Under the pieces are notes generated by a model, which made no database searches, was not told the origin of the DNA, and saw only the letters and a program-made list of their open reading frames with translations. Of a stretch of DNA of 62,117 bases, positions 18,099 to 27,432 are shown piece after piece. Position numbers and translations under genes: made by a program. Numbering within the stretch: the first letter of the stretch is position 1; every line of letters begins with the position of its first letter. The stretch is from an uncultured bacterium (GTDB taxonomy: Bacteria > Verrucomicrobiota > Lentisphaeria > Victivallales > UBA1829): contig CASERY010000077.1 of assembly GCA_949290385.1 (NCBI GenBank), positions 1 to 62,117 of the forward strand, written 5' to 3'.

Positions 18099-19157
18099 TT
18101 AAAGGATGATTCCTGCCTGTTCAAAAGTCATCATTTCCGCCAGAATTTTGACAGACGCTTCCACTAAATTGCAGGCAAGAGCCGCCCCTGTTCCTTCTCC
18201 CAGACGCATTCCCAGATCCAGCAGAGGTTTGATGCCGAGTGCAGCCATTGCCTGTCCGTGTCCGAGATCACCGGAAAGATGGCTGAAGAAACAGTAATCC
18301 AGAACAGCTGGGTTCATCCGGATGGCGGCAACCGCTGCAGCAGAAGATATATAGCCATCCACCAGGACGGGCACTTTTTGGGATGCCGCCTGAAGGATCA
18401 TGCCTGTAATGGCTGCGATTTCAAGGCCGCCGACAGATTGCAAGGTTTCAAAAGGACCTTTTGCAATCAAATCCTGATTGACTTCAATGCCCTTTTTGAC
18501 AACCTGAACTTTTTTTCGAATGACCTCTGATGAAACGCCTGTTCCGCAGCCGCAGACTTTTTCCGGGGTAAGCTGAAGATAGACACTGTACAGTGCTGCG
18601 GATGGTGTTGTATTGCCAATGCCCATTTCCCCTGTTCCGACGAGCGTGGATCCAGCATCAATTAATTTTTGAGTTTCCTCCATGCCTGCGACGATTGCAT
18701 CGGCGCACTGTGTTTCTGTCATGGCCGGCCCTTTGGTGAAATTCCGGGTGCCGTTTGCAACTCTGCGATGAATGATGTTTTTGAACGGACATGGCTGAGC
18801 CATTCCCACATCCACTACATGATGAATCATACCTTCGTGCCGGGTGAGTACATTGATACCAGCTCCGCCCATGGACATGCATTTGACCATGAGAGTTGTT
18901 ACATCCTGCGAGGTAATGCTGACGCCTTCTTCAGCAATGCCGTGATCTCCGGCAAAAGTCAACAGGGATGGTTTCTGAACCTTTGCATTGAGGTCTCCCC
19001 GGGCAGACACGTATTGAACAGCACATTCTTCAAGACGTCCGAGACTTCCAGGCGGTTTGATGAGAGAGTTCATTTTCTTCCAGGCGCTTTCCCGGACTTG
19101 CTGATCTGCGGGGACGATTTTCTGGAGGACCTGTGTAATTCTCGGGTCAGAAGTCAT
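18099..19157 (-). CDS. cobT: Nicotinate-nucleotide--dimethylbenzimidazole phosphoribosyltransferase
   Basis: A 352-residue cytoplasmic enzyme that activates the lower ligand of cobalamin to alpha-ribazole phosphate. Family motifs: KPPGSLGRLEE, FAGDHGIAEEGVS, GIGNTTPSAA, VLVDGYISSAAA, FSHLSGDLGHG and the catalytic glutamate in RLGEGTGAALA. Length is normal. ATG at 19157 with AAGGAAA upstream; the frame extends further but without homology. No TAG, ending at TAA. It lies downstream of cobU in the same direction (113-base gap), forming a lower-ligand assembly pair. Confidence 0.95.
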   Translation of the reverse strand: MTSDPRITQVLQKIVPADQQVRESAWKKMNSLIKPPGSLGRLEECAVQYVSARGDLNAKVQKPSLLTFAGDHGIAEEGVSITSQDVTTLMVKCMSMGGAGINVLTRHEGMIHHVVDVGMAQPCPFKNIIHRRVANGTRNFTKGPAMTETQCADAIVAGMEETQKLIDAGSTLVGTGEMGIGNTTPSAALYSVYLQLTPEKVCGCGTGVSSEVIRKKVQVVKKGIEVNQDLIAKGPFETLQSVGGLEIAAITGMILQAASQKVPVLVDGYISSAAAVAAIRMNPAVLDYCFFSHLSGDLGHGQAMAALGIKPLLDLGMRLGEGTGAALACNLVEASVKILAEMMTFEQAGIIL

Positions 19158-19270
19158 ATCATTTCCTTTCTTGAAAGGCAGACAATATCTGTCTGCAATG
19201 TGTTTTTCTGTTATTGCGGGCTGTTTGTGCCAGGGGAAGGGCGAATATTCAGACTCCGGAAAGAGACCAG

Positions 19271-19801
19271 TTATTTTACCTTCAGCGGCTGCCCGCAGAC
19301 AACCAGAATCAGAGCATCTGCGGCATCGGCAACTTTCCGGTTCACGAACCCAGCGGCATCCCGGTATCGGCGCGCAAGCTGATTGGCTGGAACAATGCCG
19401 CATCCAACTTCATTGGTTACGAAAACAACTGGAACTTTAGTTGTTTGAACAGTCTGAACAAGTTCTTCTGTTTTTGATTCCAGGTCGTTTTCGCATTCCA
19501 GAAAAATATTGGATGTCCAAAGCGTCAGACAGTCCACCAGAATAAAATCTGCACCATCTGTTTCTGCTTTTCGGATTGCCTCTGAGACACCTGTTCTGGT
19601 TTCAAGAACCTGCCAGCGGTCTCCACGTTCTTTCCTGTGCTTGCTGATTCGCTGAGCCATTTCTGGATCTGAGGCCCAGCCTGTAGCAATGAAGCAGGGT
19701 TTCTGTGCATTTTTCGCAAGAGACAGAGCATAAGAACTTTTTCCACTTCGAGTGCCTCCTGTTACAAGTGTAACGCGGGGAATAGACTCAGAACAATCCA
19801 T
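19271..19801 (-). CDS. cobU: Bifunctional adenosylcobinamide kinase/guanylyltransferase
   Basis: A 176-residue enzyme that phosphorylates adenosylcobinamide and transfers GMP to give cobinamide-GDP, the CobS substrate. It shows the P-loop GGTRSGKSSYA, the guanylylated-histidine region ISKHRKERG, VDCLTLWTSN, FVTNEVGCGIVPANQLARRYRD and the conserved end. No TAG; it ends at TAA. It diverges from xseB across 73 bases that must contain both promoters. No cobalamin riboswitch fits in that gap. Confidence 0.94.
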   Translation of the reverse strand: MDCSESIPRVTLVTGGTRSGKSSYALSLAKNAQKPCFIATGWASDPEMAQRISKHRKERGDRWQVLETRTGVSEAIRKAETDGADFILVDCLTLWTSNIFLECENDLESKTEELVQTVQTTKVPVVFVTNEVGCGIVPANQLARRYRDAAGFVNRKVADAADALILVVCGQPLKVK

Positions 19802-19874
19802 TTTTCACCTTTCTGATGGTTGACTCCGCATCCTTGAAGGTGTATTTTCCTCTGACAGAAGCGGAGATGTTAAT

Positions 19875-20210
19875 ATGACCTAGAAAAATGAAAAATTCAA
19901 GGCTTTTGAAAAACTTTCCTTTGAAGATGCCATGGCTCGGCTGGAACAGCTGGTCGCTTCCATGGAAAACGGAAGTATGAAGCTGGAATCCATGATTGAA
20001 AAGTTTGAAGAGGCAAAGGCTCTCTCAGCAATTTGCCAAAAGAGACTTTGTGAGTTAAAACAGAAGGTGGAAGTCCTGACGAAAGACTCTGCCGAAGGAC
20101 AGGAATGGCGACAGATGGATACTTCTGGGATTGTGGAATCTCAAAATGATTTCCTCGGGCAGAATCCTGAAGAGAATTCAACGGATGCGCTTGACAAAAA
20201 GTATTCCTGA
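19875..20210 (+). CDS. xseB: Exodeoxyribonuclease VII small subunit (TAG at codon 3)
   Basis: A 111-residue small helical subunit of ExoVII. The conserved stretch is FEKLSFEDAMARLEQLVASM, ENGSMKLESMIEKFEEA and CQKRLCELKQKVEVL. A natural start is ATG 19875 with GGAG 8 bases upstream; its third codon is TAG (19881-19883). The next in-frame ATG lies within the conserved helix, so readthrough of the TAG is needed for a normal N terminus. The C-terminal 35 residues are hydrophilic and non-conserved. It ends at TGA. The large subunit xseA is not in the window. Confidence 0.88.
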
Positions 20211-20782
20211 GAATTTTTATTTCAGTATCTGGATTTTTTCCTGTGGAAAGAATGAACCCGTTTTCCAAAATCCATTGACTCCTCCTTTGGGGTTTGAGAG
20301 GTCGAAAAGGAAGAATGGCTTTGGGAATTTTTTCGGTTGGTGGGGAGAATCCCGTGAGGGAAAAAATCTATGCGGAAGTGTTCTGGAGACGACTATAATG
20401 TTTTTCGGAACATCAAGACCAGTCAAGTTTTTGCCAAGCCTTTGAAAAGTCTCTGAGAAGTCTGCTGAAAAAACAGAAAAGAAAATTGTTTCAAACGCAT
20501 TTTATGCTACATTAGCATGGGTGAAAAAACAGGAAAGATTTGAAAAAACGTATGATTGATGCTGCAGACTTGTATCCGGTAGCTTTGACTCCATGGCGTA
20601 ATCGGGCGGCAAAGCAGCATAGAAGCATAGAAGATGGGCAGAGGCGGATGATGATACGGAGAGAATGTACTGTTTGTTTGGGATTTCATCCTGGAGGTCT
20701 GTTTGGGTCGAAACAGATTGGAAATGAAAATATTAAAATGGGTATATTTTAAATTTCTTATTGAGATCCGAGGTGTGTTCTA
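20211..20782. other. Intergenic region, no confident gene
   Basis: About 570 bases after xseB. A plus ORF from 20540 (70 codons, beginning MKKRMIDAADLYPVALTPW) ends just before the TSCPD gene but has no ribosome-binding site or family. A T-rich, G-rich stretch around 20310-20420 gives no clear hairpin terminator. GAGGTG at 20769-20774 belongs to the next gene. Confidence 0.4.
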
Positions 20783-21100
20783 ATGAAATTTTCTTTTCAA
20801 CCAGATGATGCCGTTTGTTCTGTTCGTATTGATGTTGATGTGAATGAAGAAAATGGCAAGATTGAGAAAGTACATTTTATCGGAGGCTGTCCTGGAAGCT
20901 TGAAAGCGGTTTCCAAACTTGTCGAAGGAATGTCTGTTGAAAAGGCTGCCGGAATTCTGCGAGGGATTACATGCGGGAATAAAGGTACATCGTGTCCTGA
21001 CCAGCTGGCGTGTGCACTGGAAAAATATCTTTCTGAAGGTCGAGCTGAAAAGCAGACAGGAGAAGAGGACGATGTTTCCTGGAGACGGACAGAGGACTGA
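20783..21100 (+). CDS. TIGR03905 family TSCPD-domain protein
   Basis: A 105-residue protein. A single TSCPD domain is visible: VHFIGGCPGSLKAVSKLVEGM, ILRGITCGNKGTSCPDQLACAL. The two Cys-containing motifs (GGCPG and C-x-x-K-G-T-S-C-P-D) define the family, which also occurs at the C terminus of some vitamin B12-dependent ribonucleotide reductases. Stand-alone members have unknown function, possibly metal or iron-sulfur related. GAGGTG lies about 9 bases before the ATG. The acidic tail is unremarkable. It ends at TGA. No TAG. Confidence 0.9.
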   Translation: MKFSFQPDDAVCSVRIDVDVNEENGKIEKVHFIGGCPGSLKAVSKLVEGMSVEKAAGILRGITCGNKGTSCPDQLACALEKYLSEGRAEKQTGEEDDVSWRRTED

Positions 21101-21388
21101 CGGATAATAAATTACTCGTTCCCCCATATTTTGCCGGAAGAAATTTTTCCCCTTGCTGGAGGCTGATAGCCCAGACAGAAGAGGATTTTACAAGATTTGA
21201 AAATTGAAAAAGAGAATATCCTGAATCAGAAGAAAAAAGTTCCTGATTCAAGAATGAAAAAGAGTTTGCTGTAAGCGTGAAAATGGAATAGATTGCCGGA
21301 TCTCAAAGAAATCCTGAACCATTTCGTCTATGCAGATGGATGGAAATTTCTTTCATGAAACGGCTCAGACTGGAAAAAGAGGTAAATC

Positions 21389-21970
21389 ATGTGCGATTTC
21401 AGTGAACTGAGCCGCCTGATTCAGAACAGTCAGGGAAGGCTGCTGCGATATGCTGAACATCTGCTGCATAATGCGGCATCTGCACAGGATGCTGTTCAGA
21501 ATGCGTATGTGCGGTATATCCTTTTTGTCCGGAAATCCGGAGGTGTTTTTCGTGCAGGCAATCTGGAGGCATGGCTTTTCAGGACGGTTCGCAATCTGTG
21601 CCTGGACCAAATAAAAAGTGCGTCATTTCGCCTGGAAACAAGCTGGGATGAAAGTGATTTTGACGGGATTTCTTCCTGGAAAAACTCTGTCGGAGAAGAT
21701 TTTTCAGAAAGTCCGGAACAGAAGCTGCGGAGAAAAGAGGATCTTCTGGAAATGCGCCGTCTGATCAAAACTCTATCGGGGCAGGAGCAGGAAGTGCTTG
21801 CCTTAAAATTTGAAGAGGAAAAATCTTACGCGGAAATTGCTGAAATTATGCATATTTCTTCAGGGTATGTCGGATATTTGCTCCATCAGGCTGTTATGAA
21901 GCTGAAGAGCGCAGGAAAGGCCAGGTACTCTGAAAATAATAAAAGCAGGAGTGGCACCAATGAACTGTGA
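21389..21970 (+). CDS. ECF-type RNA polymerase sigma factor
   Basis: A 193-residue sigma-70 family factor. Region 2 spans about residues 15-75 (RYAEHLLHNAASAQDAVQNAYVRY, LEAWLFRTVRNLCLDQ). Region 4 spans about 120-175 (EMRRLIKTLSGQEQEVLALKFEEE, SYAEIAEIMHISSGYVGYLLHQAVMKLK). The frame overlaps the next gene by 11 bases, the usual coupling with its anti-sigma factor. AAGAGG precedes the ATG. A hairpin (21222-21229 with 21243-21250) lies in the 290-base upstream spacer. The stimulus is unknown. No TAG; TGA end. Confidence 0.92.
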   Translation: MCDFSELSRLIQNSQGRLLRYAEHLLHNAASAQDAVQNAYVRYILFVRKSGGVFRAGNLEAWLFRTVRNLCLDQIKSASFRLETSWDESDFDGISSWKNSVGEDFSESPEQKLRRKEDLLEMRRLIKTLSGQEQEVLALKFEEEKSYAEIAEIMHISSGYVGYLLHQAVMKLKSAGKARYSENNKSRSGTNEL

Positions 21971-23771
21971 ACAGGTGAAAGAATTGCAGATTCGTTATCT
22001 GGCGGGTGAGCTGACTCCTGAGGAACGTCGGGAGTTTGTGGAACATGTAACATGTTGTTCTGCGTGCGAAAGAATGTTCAGCGAGACGGAAAATGTTTGG
22101 AATCTTGTAAAAGATGCCTGCACTGCTTCCCGGGCAGATAAGGTATTGTCTGAAACAGGACGAGAAGCGATTGATCGTGTTCTTCATGCACCGGATGCTC
22201 TTCATTCTGATGAGTCAGAACGTCTTTTTGAACAGAAACTTGAAGCTTTCCGGAAAAGAAAAATTATTTTTCAGATTGCAGCCGCCGTCATTATCTGTGC
22301 TGCTGCCGGACTCTGCTGGATTCCGCAACTTGTGGAAAAAGACGGGGTACCGGAGATTCAGATAGCAGAATCCTTTTCCGATACCACCAGGGCGGAAACG
22401 GAGTCCGACTCTGCTGATTTGAAAGATTTTACAGTCCAGGTTGCAAGGCTTTCCTAGGATAATGCAGAGACTGGGGACTGGAGGAATCGTCGAATTCCGG
22501 AATCAGAAGAGCGCCTGAATGCTGTCAGCCTGACAGCCATGAAAGAGGTTTCCGCGGAAAAGTCTCTGAACAGATTTAACATACCGTTATAGACGGCATC
22601 TTCAGATGCTGTTGTGAATGAAAATTCCGGGAAGGAGCATAAGAACGTCGTTGTGAATGTTAATTCTGGCATCTCCCGGCAAAAAATGTTGAGAAATCCT
22701 GTAGAAGAAGCCTCTATATCGAAAGCTGCAGCATCTGAAAGAACAGGCAGAACAGCCACCGAAAGTGCGATGATGCTGGCAGAAAGTCCTGACAGACAGG
22801 TACGTCGCAAACAGTTGACCTTCATTCCGCCTTTTATCTGGATGCGGGATGCCTGGCTGAAAGCCTGCGGTGCAGAGGCTTTTTCAGACTAGGAGGAAAA
22901 TCCCGGAACATTTGAGCGTGATTCTGTTCCCGCCGAAATAAATTCGCTTGAGACCTCTTCGCAGAAATCCGTAAAAAATTCTATCCATCATGATTTGGAG
23001 GAGAAAACGGGCCGCTCTTCAGAGGAAATATCTGAAAATCCACAGGGAAACTCCGTGGGGCTCCGCAGGACAGATAAGACGGGTGCGGCAGATTCAGAAG
23101 ATTTCTCAAAGTCGGATGTAAAAAAATTCCCTCCGGGAAAAGTTCCTGATGCGCCGTTGCAGCAGACCGCAAATCAGCACCGTCCGGAATTCCGCTATTT
23201 TCAGCAGATTGTCCGCCTGGATGAAGAGCTTGGAGGCGGATATGCCGTTTATGTGGAAGTAATACCGTTTTCTTCTATGCCGGAGAAACAGCCTCCTGTG
23301 ATTTCAGTGAAGTTGAATTGGGGCGAAGCTTCATCAAAGAGTGGAGAGAAATCGGGAAAAGGAATGATCGTGTCCCATATTTATAAAGACATAAGTCTGG
23401 ATGGCAAAGAGTCGAAGATTTGTACCGTTGAACTCGAAATTGATGGCCGGAAAACCTCATTTCCTGTCTCAGGTTTTCTTGCGGTGTCTTATGAAGAAGC
23501 TGAACCCGGAGTCCAGCTTTCTTTGATTCGTGAAATATGCAAAGATGAAAACCAGTTAAAAAACAACCCGGAATTTTAGCGCAGCCTGATGCAGAAGTTT
23601 CAAAAACTGCTTCTTAAAAGCCGAGAGAATCGTCTGAATGTCTATGGTTCCGATTTGAAGCTGCTTGAGAAACTCCAGCAGTATGCCGGATACCGTACGG
23701 CGGAGAACAACAATATCGTTTCCCCTGAATCAGACAAGATGCGCGTTCCGAATAATGAGGTGAATCCATGA
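21960..23771 (+). CDS. Anti-sigma factor with zinc-finger head and large periplasmic region (four in-frame TAG)
   Basis: A 603-residue protein. Residues 1-40 form a ZAS-like zinc finger (C at 3; HVTCCSAC, the HxxxCxxC pattern) that binds the sigma factor. Residues 97-120 are one transmembrane helix (IIFQIAAAVIICAAAGLCWIP). A long, charged, low-complexity region follows, then a C-terminal beta-rich domain (about 415-520) reminiscent of the tail of YfbK-like von Willebrand proteins: QIVRLDEELGGGYAVYVEVIP, SVKLNWGE, VSGFLAVSYEEA. TAG at residues 166, 211, 311 and 540 (22455, 22590, 22890, 23577). A single frame spans all of them to TGA. The assignment of the distal domain is tentative. Its end overlaps ispD by ATGA. 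Confidence 0.8.
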
Positions 23772-24478
23772 GCCTTTGCAGTACCAATGGAATTCTTTCG
23801 GATACGGTTCTGATTCTTGCAGCGGGAGGTTCTTCATCCCGTTTTAAACGGGGAAACAAACTCCTGCAGGATTTGAACGGGCTGCCTATTTTTCTTCATG
23901 CAGTGCGGACGGCAGCTCCGCTTTTGGGAAAACGGAATATCTTTATGGCTGTTCCCCGTTCAGAAGAGGATGTATTCCGCATGATTCAGAAACAATATCT
24001 GCCGGATGTGGAAGTTGTCTTTGTGCAGGGGGGGGCTTCCCGGACAGAATCAGTTTTACACGCGCTGGAAGCCGCTGTTGAACAGTCTGATGCTGAATAT
24101 GCGGCAGTTCAGGATGCCGCAAGACCTTTTTTGACAGGCGGACTCCTGCGCCGTTGTGTCGAAGCATGCAGAGAATTCGGCGGAGCTGTAGCCTGTCATA
24201 AGATTTGTGATACAGTAAAAAGGGCTTCTCCCGAAGATGGCTGTGTGGAGGTGACTGTGGCCAGAGATCAACTGTGGGCGGCGGAGACTCCACAGGTTTT
24301 CCGTTTAAAAGAGCTGCGGGACGCATGTCGTGCAGCTCTGGCTTCCGGAGAAACTTTTACCGATGATGCACAGGTGATGGAATGTTTTTCATCTGCTCGG
24401 ATTCGGATTGTGGAAAATCGCGACTCGAATGAAAAAATTACTTTTTATGAGGATCTCCTTCGTGCAAGGGAGATGTAA
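23768..24478 (+). CDS. ispD: 2-C-methyl-D-erythritol 4-phosphate cytidylyltransferase
   Basis: A 236-residue nucleotidyltransferase of the non-mevalonate isoprenoid pathway; it makes CDP-methylerythritol. Signature residues: LAAGGSSSRFKRGNKLL (nucleotide-binding loop with its lysine), VQGGASRTESV, VQDAARPFL, the TVKR lysine and ETPQVFRL, FTDDAQVME. The glycine loop is slightly divergent (AAGGSSSRF instead of AAGxGxRM). It begins within the stop of the upstream gene (ATGA), so it is co-translated with the sigma/anti-sigma pair. No TAG; TAA end. Confidence 0.93.
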   Translation: MSLCSTNGILSDTVLILAAGGSSSRFKRGNKLLQDLNGLPIFLHAVRTAAPLLGKRNIFMAVPRSEEDVFRMIQKQYLPDVEVVFVQGGASRTESVLHALEAAVEQSDAEYAAVQDAARPFLTGGLLRRCVEACREFGGAVACHKICDTVKRASPEDGCVEVTVARDQLWAAETPQVFRLKELRDACRAALASGETFTDDAQVMECFSSARIRIVENRDSNEKITFYEDLLRAREM

Positions 24479-24705
24479 GTTTTTCCTGAGAGGTCTTTCC
24501 GGGGAGAATTGGACGGAGAAGAAGGGGGATGATGCTTCATACACTTCTGCATGAAGGGTAGTAGCGGCTGCATTTCAATACTCAGCATAGTTTTTGGACT
24601 GGTATGGATTGCATCATGTATAGATTGAAAGGAAAGATAAAAAGATACGGCTTAAGTTAAGTTTTCTTATTCAAATCTTTTAAGGAGAGCTGTCTTTGAA
24701 AAACC

Positions 24706-24733
24706 TTGCATTTTGCAGGAACCGTGCTATTTT
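24706..24733 (+). promoter_or_regulatory. Possible promoter for the queuosine-precursor transporter
   Basis: TTGCAT (24706-24711), a 16-base spacer and TATTTT (24728-24733), 43 bases ahead of the ATG. No preQ1 riboswitch fold was recognised in the 297-base spacer between ispD and this gene. Confidence 0.3.
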
Positions 24734-24775
24734 AAAGACTCATTCCTGTGAGAAAAAATAAACAAGGAAACAATC

Positions 24776-25483
24776 ATGCATAAGGTGACGGAAAACCCTT
24801 TAAAAAACCGTGCAGAAGGCGACATGTCTTTGGTCGTGATGTCCTGTCTGCTTGTAACCATGTACCTGACAGCCAATATTATGGCTGTAAAACTTATTTC
24901 CATTGGGGATATCAGCCTGTTTGATGCAGGGACTATCACATTCCCGGTTACTTATGTGCTTGGAGATGCCTTGACAGAAATATGGGGGTTCAAGACCGCA
25001 CGTAAAGTGATCCTGCTTTCCTTTGTGTGCAATATCTTGCTGGTGGTTTTTACTGCGATTGGTGTAGTTCTGCCGTATCCGCAGGAAGTCGAAGTGAACG
25101 CGTCTGCGTATAAGACGGTTTTTACCTATGTACCTCGAATTGTAGCTGCATCTCTGATTGCGTTCCTGTAGGGAGAGCTGTCCAACTCCTATATGATGCA
25201 CAAAATCAAGCAGTGGACTCATGGACGTTATTTGTGGCTGCGGGCAATAGGCAGTTCTGTGGTAGGTTATCTTCTGGATTCCATTATTTTTGTGTTGATT
25301 GCATTTTCAGGTCTGGTCTCAGGAAAGGATCTGCTTGTAATGATTTTTGCCCAGTATGGAGCCAAGATGTTTTTGGATTTTCTCCCCGGAACTTTCTTTA
25401 TTTACCTGGTAGTGGCATTGCTTCGGAAGCTGCATAGTAAAAAGGATGCTCTGGAGAAAAGCTCTGTACTGTAGAAATCATAA
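24776..25483 (+). CDS. YhhQ/VUT-family queuosine precursor transporter (two in-frame TAG)
   Basis: A 235-residue inner-membrane protein with six helices. Family motifs: ANIMAVKLISIG, FPVTYVLGDALTEIWGFKTAR, GELSNSYMMHKIKQWTHGRYLWLRAIGSSVVGYLLDS and the final IYLVVALLRKLH. TAG at 25169-25171 (residue 132) stands directly before the conserved G-E-x-x-N-S motif. A second TAG at 25472-25474 (residue 233) is followed by AAA TCA TAA, so the protein ends two residues later. AAGGAAA lies 7 bases before the ATG. The family imports preQ0, preQ1 or queuine for tRNA modification. Confidence 0.92.
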
Positions 25484-25583
25484 AAAGTACCCTTATGTTT
25501 TCTGCTGGCAGATAGGTGATTTCCTGAAATGGACAGGGGATATTAACGGGATTTAAAATCAGGAATGGCATGGAGGTTTTGCT

Positions 25584-26279
25584 ATGAGCGGCGGTCTGGT
25601 CCGTTATGCCCAGGTTCGGCAGAAAATGAAACGCGAGTTTGTGCTTCTGCAGGGGACAGGGTGTTTCTGGAAGCATTGTATATTCTGTGATTACTATCTG
25701 GATCAGAGCGCCGAACCCTTTTCGGTGAATTGTGAAGTTCTGAAAAAAGTTACAGGCCGATACGGTGTACTGGATGTGATTAATTCCGGATCTGCAATGG
25801 AACTGGATATGCGTACTTTAGAAGAAATCCGAAAAGTCTGCCTTGCCAAGAAGATCCACACCTTGTGGTTTGAGGCGCATTATGCTTACCGGAATCAACT
25901 GAAGATTTTTGCCGATTTTTTTGCTCCTGTTCACGTGAAATTCCGTTGCGGTATTGAGAGTTTCAATCCTGTTCTGAGAAATGCCTGGAAGAAAGGTGTT
26001 CCGGCCGATGTAACGGCGGAAGAGACTGCCAAATATTTTCAGGGCGTTTGTCTGCTGGTTGGATTGAAGGGGCAGGACCGTGAAAGCATTCTTCAAGATA
26101 TCAGTCTTGCAAATCAATGGTTTGAATATTTCAGTGTCAATGTCTTCTGTCGGAATTCCACAGCGGCTGAACCCGATCCTGCGCTGATTGAGTGGTTTTC
26201 AAAAGAAGTTTTTCCAGACCTTGTCTTGAATCCGAAGGCCGATGTCCTTCTGGAAAATACCGATTTAGGGGTTGGATAA
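25584..26279 (+). CDS. Radical SAM protein associated with queuosine-precursor transport
   Basis: A 231-residue protein. The cluster motif is GTGCFWKHCIFCDYY, that is C-X4-C-X2-C rather than the standard C-X3-C-X2-C. A short radical-SAM half barrel follows: VINSGSAMELD, LWFEAHYAYR, VKFRCGIESFN, VCLLVGLKGQDRESI, FSVNVFCRN. Members of this short family are often adjacent to YhhQ-type transporters; a role in queuine salvage (as described for QueL of Clostridioides difficile) is a plausible inference, not shown here. GGAGG lies before the ATG at 25584. No TAG; TAA end. Confidence 0.78.
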   Translation: MSGGLVRYAQVRQKMKREFVLLQGTGCFWKHCIFCDYYLDQSAEPFSVNCEVLKKVTGRYGVLDVINSGSAMELDMRTLEEIRKVCLAKKIHTLWFEAHYAYRNQLKIFADFFAPVHVKFRCGIESFNPVLRNAWKKGVPADVTAEETAKYFQGVCLLVGLKGQDRESILQDISLANQWFEYFSVNVFCRNSTAAEPDPALIEWFSKEVFPDLVLNPKADVLLENTDLGVG

Positions 26280-26299
26280 ACGACTCCGAACAGCAATAG

Positions 26300-26337
26300 A
26301 CCGCAGTCGGCCTTCTCCCGGGAAGACGGTCTGCGGT
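26300..26337. terminator. Hairpin between convergent genes
   Basis: ACCGCAG (26300-26306) and CTGCGGT (26331-26337) form the base of a GC-rich stem extended by CTTC/GAAG inside. It lies between the converging radical SAM and DUF2156 genes; T tracts are poor. Confidence 0.45.
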
Positions 26338-26466
26338 TCGATTGTTTCCTGATTTTTCTCGAAATATGAAACTCTGACGTCTGACAAAGTCTTGAAACAG
26401 CTTCTCCGGAAAACATTCGGCCTGATCTGTTTGCAGGGACAAAAGACAAGGAATAAAACAGGTTTT

Positions 26467-27399
26467 TCAGATCGTTTTATTCCTGGGAGTAAGCTCATAA
26501 TTGCAAAGAAGTTCCGTAGGCGCATAGGACATTTTTGCGTGGCGAAGCCCGGCATCTCCCAGATCCTGTTCACGGTTCAGAAACTGTACCCGTGGATACA
26601 GATACTTTGCCAGTTCATGATTGATAAATTGAGCGGCACCCTTGCAGCCGGGAAGTGCTTTTTCAAAGGGTTCTGTCCAGATGGTCTCCTGAATCCGGTT
26701 TACCAGAGCATAGGCGATGAGCCTTCCTTGAAAATAAGCCCCAACACCTTCCATATGAAGATCATCGTAGTGGTCTGCAAGATGGGCGGTGGCTTTCGCC
26801 TCAAATACAATGGTTTCTGAATCCGGATCATCCTGCATGGACCTCCATAGGCGGGAAAGTTCAATGCAGTCCTGAATATTTGCGGACGTAATGGGGCGTA
26901 CTTCGCAATCAGGCTGGGCATGACAAAACTGCGCAATCAGATTGCGTTTCTTGGACAGTTTTTTCCCTTTCAGTTCAGCCAGTTCCTGCACAGAATAGAT
27001 GTATTCTGCAAACGATGGATCCAGCTGTTTGATTTCAAAGAATTTTTCCAGTTCCGGGTGTTCATCAATATATTCTTTTCTCACCTGGGTGAAGATTCCG
27101 GAAGAGCCTGTGGAGCGCATGGCTTCGGAAACGGCATGGAGTTCTTCTGCAGAAGGATCGTCTTTGCGTTCCGCATCGGAAGTAAACATGAGACGGTCTT
27201 CTCTGCCTCCGTAAAGATAAACCCGGTTGTTCCAGATCTGCCATTGATTCTGATAAACAGGACTCCAGACATACAGATTGGAAAAGCTGAATTCACAGCT
27301 GCGCTCACGGGAATGGATCAGCATTGGCTCAAATAGATCGCGCTCTTGGAGATTGACCTGCCGGAAATCAGCAGGAGAGAACGGTTTTTCAGGTATCAT
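26467..27399 (-). CDS. DUF2156 protein (phosphatidylglycerol lysyltransferase C-terminal-like)
   Basis: A 310-residue soluble protein with the double-GNAT fold of the LPG_synthase_C/DUF2156 family. Visible: CEFSFSNLYVWSPVYQ, the basic LKGKKLSKKRNLIAQF, VGAYFQGRLIAYALVNRI, CKGAAQFINHELAKYL and NREQDLGDAGLRHAKMSY. Stand-alone versions are widespread in anaerobes; the substrate is unknown, though aminoacyl-tRNA-dependent transfer to a lipid or peptide is the family theme. No membrane segments. ATG at 27399; TGA end. The GNAT gene lies immediately upstream in the same direction (33 bases). Confidence 0.85.
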   Translation of the reverse strand: MIPEKPFSPADFRQVNLQERDLFEPMLIHSRERSCEFSFSNLYVWSPVYQNQWQIWNNRVYLYGGREDRLMFTSDAERKDDPSAEELHAVSEAMRSTGSSGIFTQVRKEYIDEHPELEKFFEIKQLDPSFAEYIYSVQELAELKGKKLSKKRNLIAQFCHAQPDCEVRPITSANIQDCIELSRLWRSMQDDPDSETIVFEAKATAHLADHYDDLHMEGVGAYFQGRLIAYALVNRIQETIWTEPFEKALPGCKGAAQFINHELAKYLYPRVQFLNREQDLGDAGLRHAKMSYAPTELLCNYELTPRNKTI

Positions 27400-27432
27400 A
27401 GGGACAGCCCTGAAGGTCTTTCTGGTTTAATT

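Noticed and set aside
19802-19874. Cobalamin riboswitch ahead of cobU
   Set aside because: The gap to the divergent xseB is only 73 bases, too short for the aptamer, and no B12 box is visible.
24479-24775. preQ1 riboswitch ahead of the YhhQ-type transporter
   Set aside because: None of the known preQ1 aptamer signatures is recognisable in the spacer.
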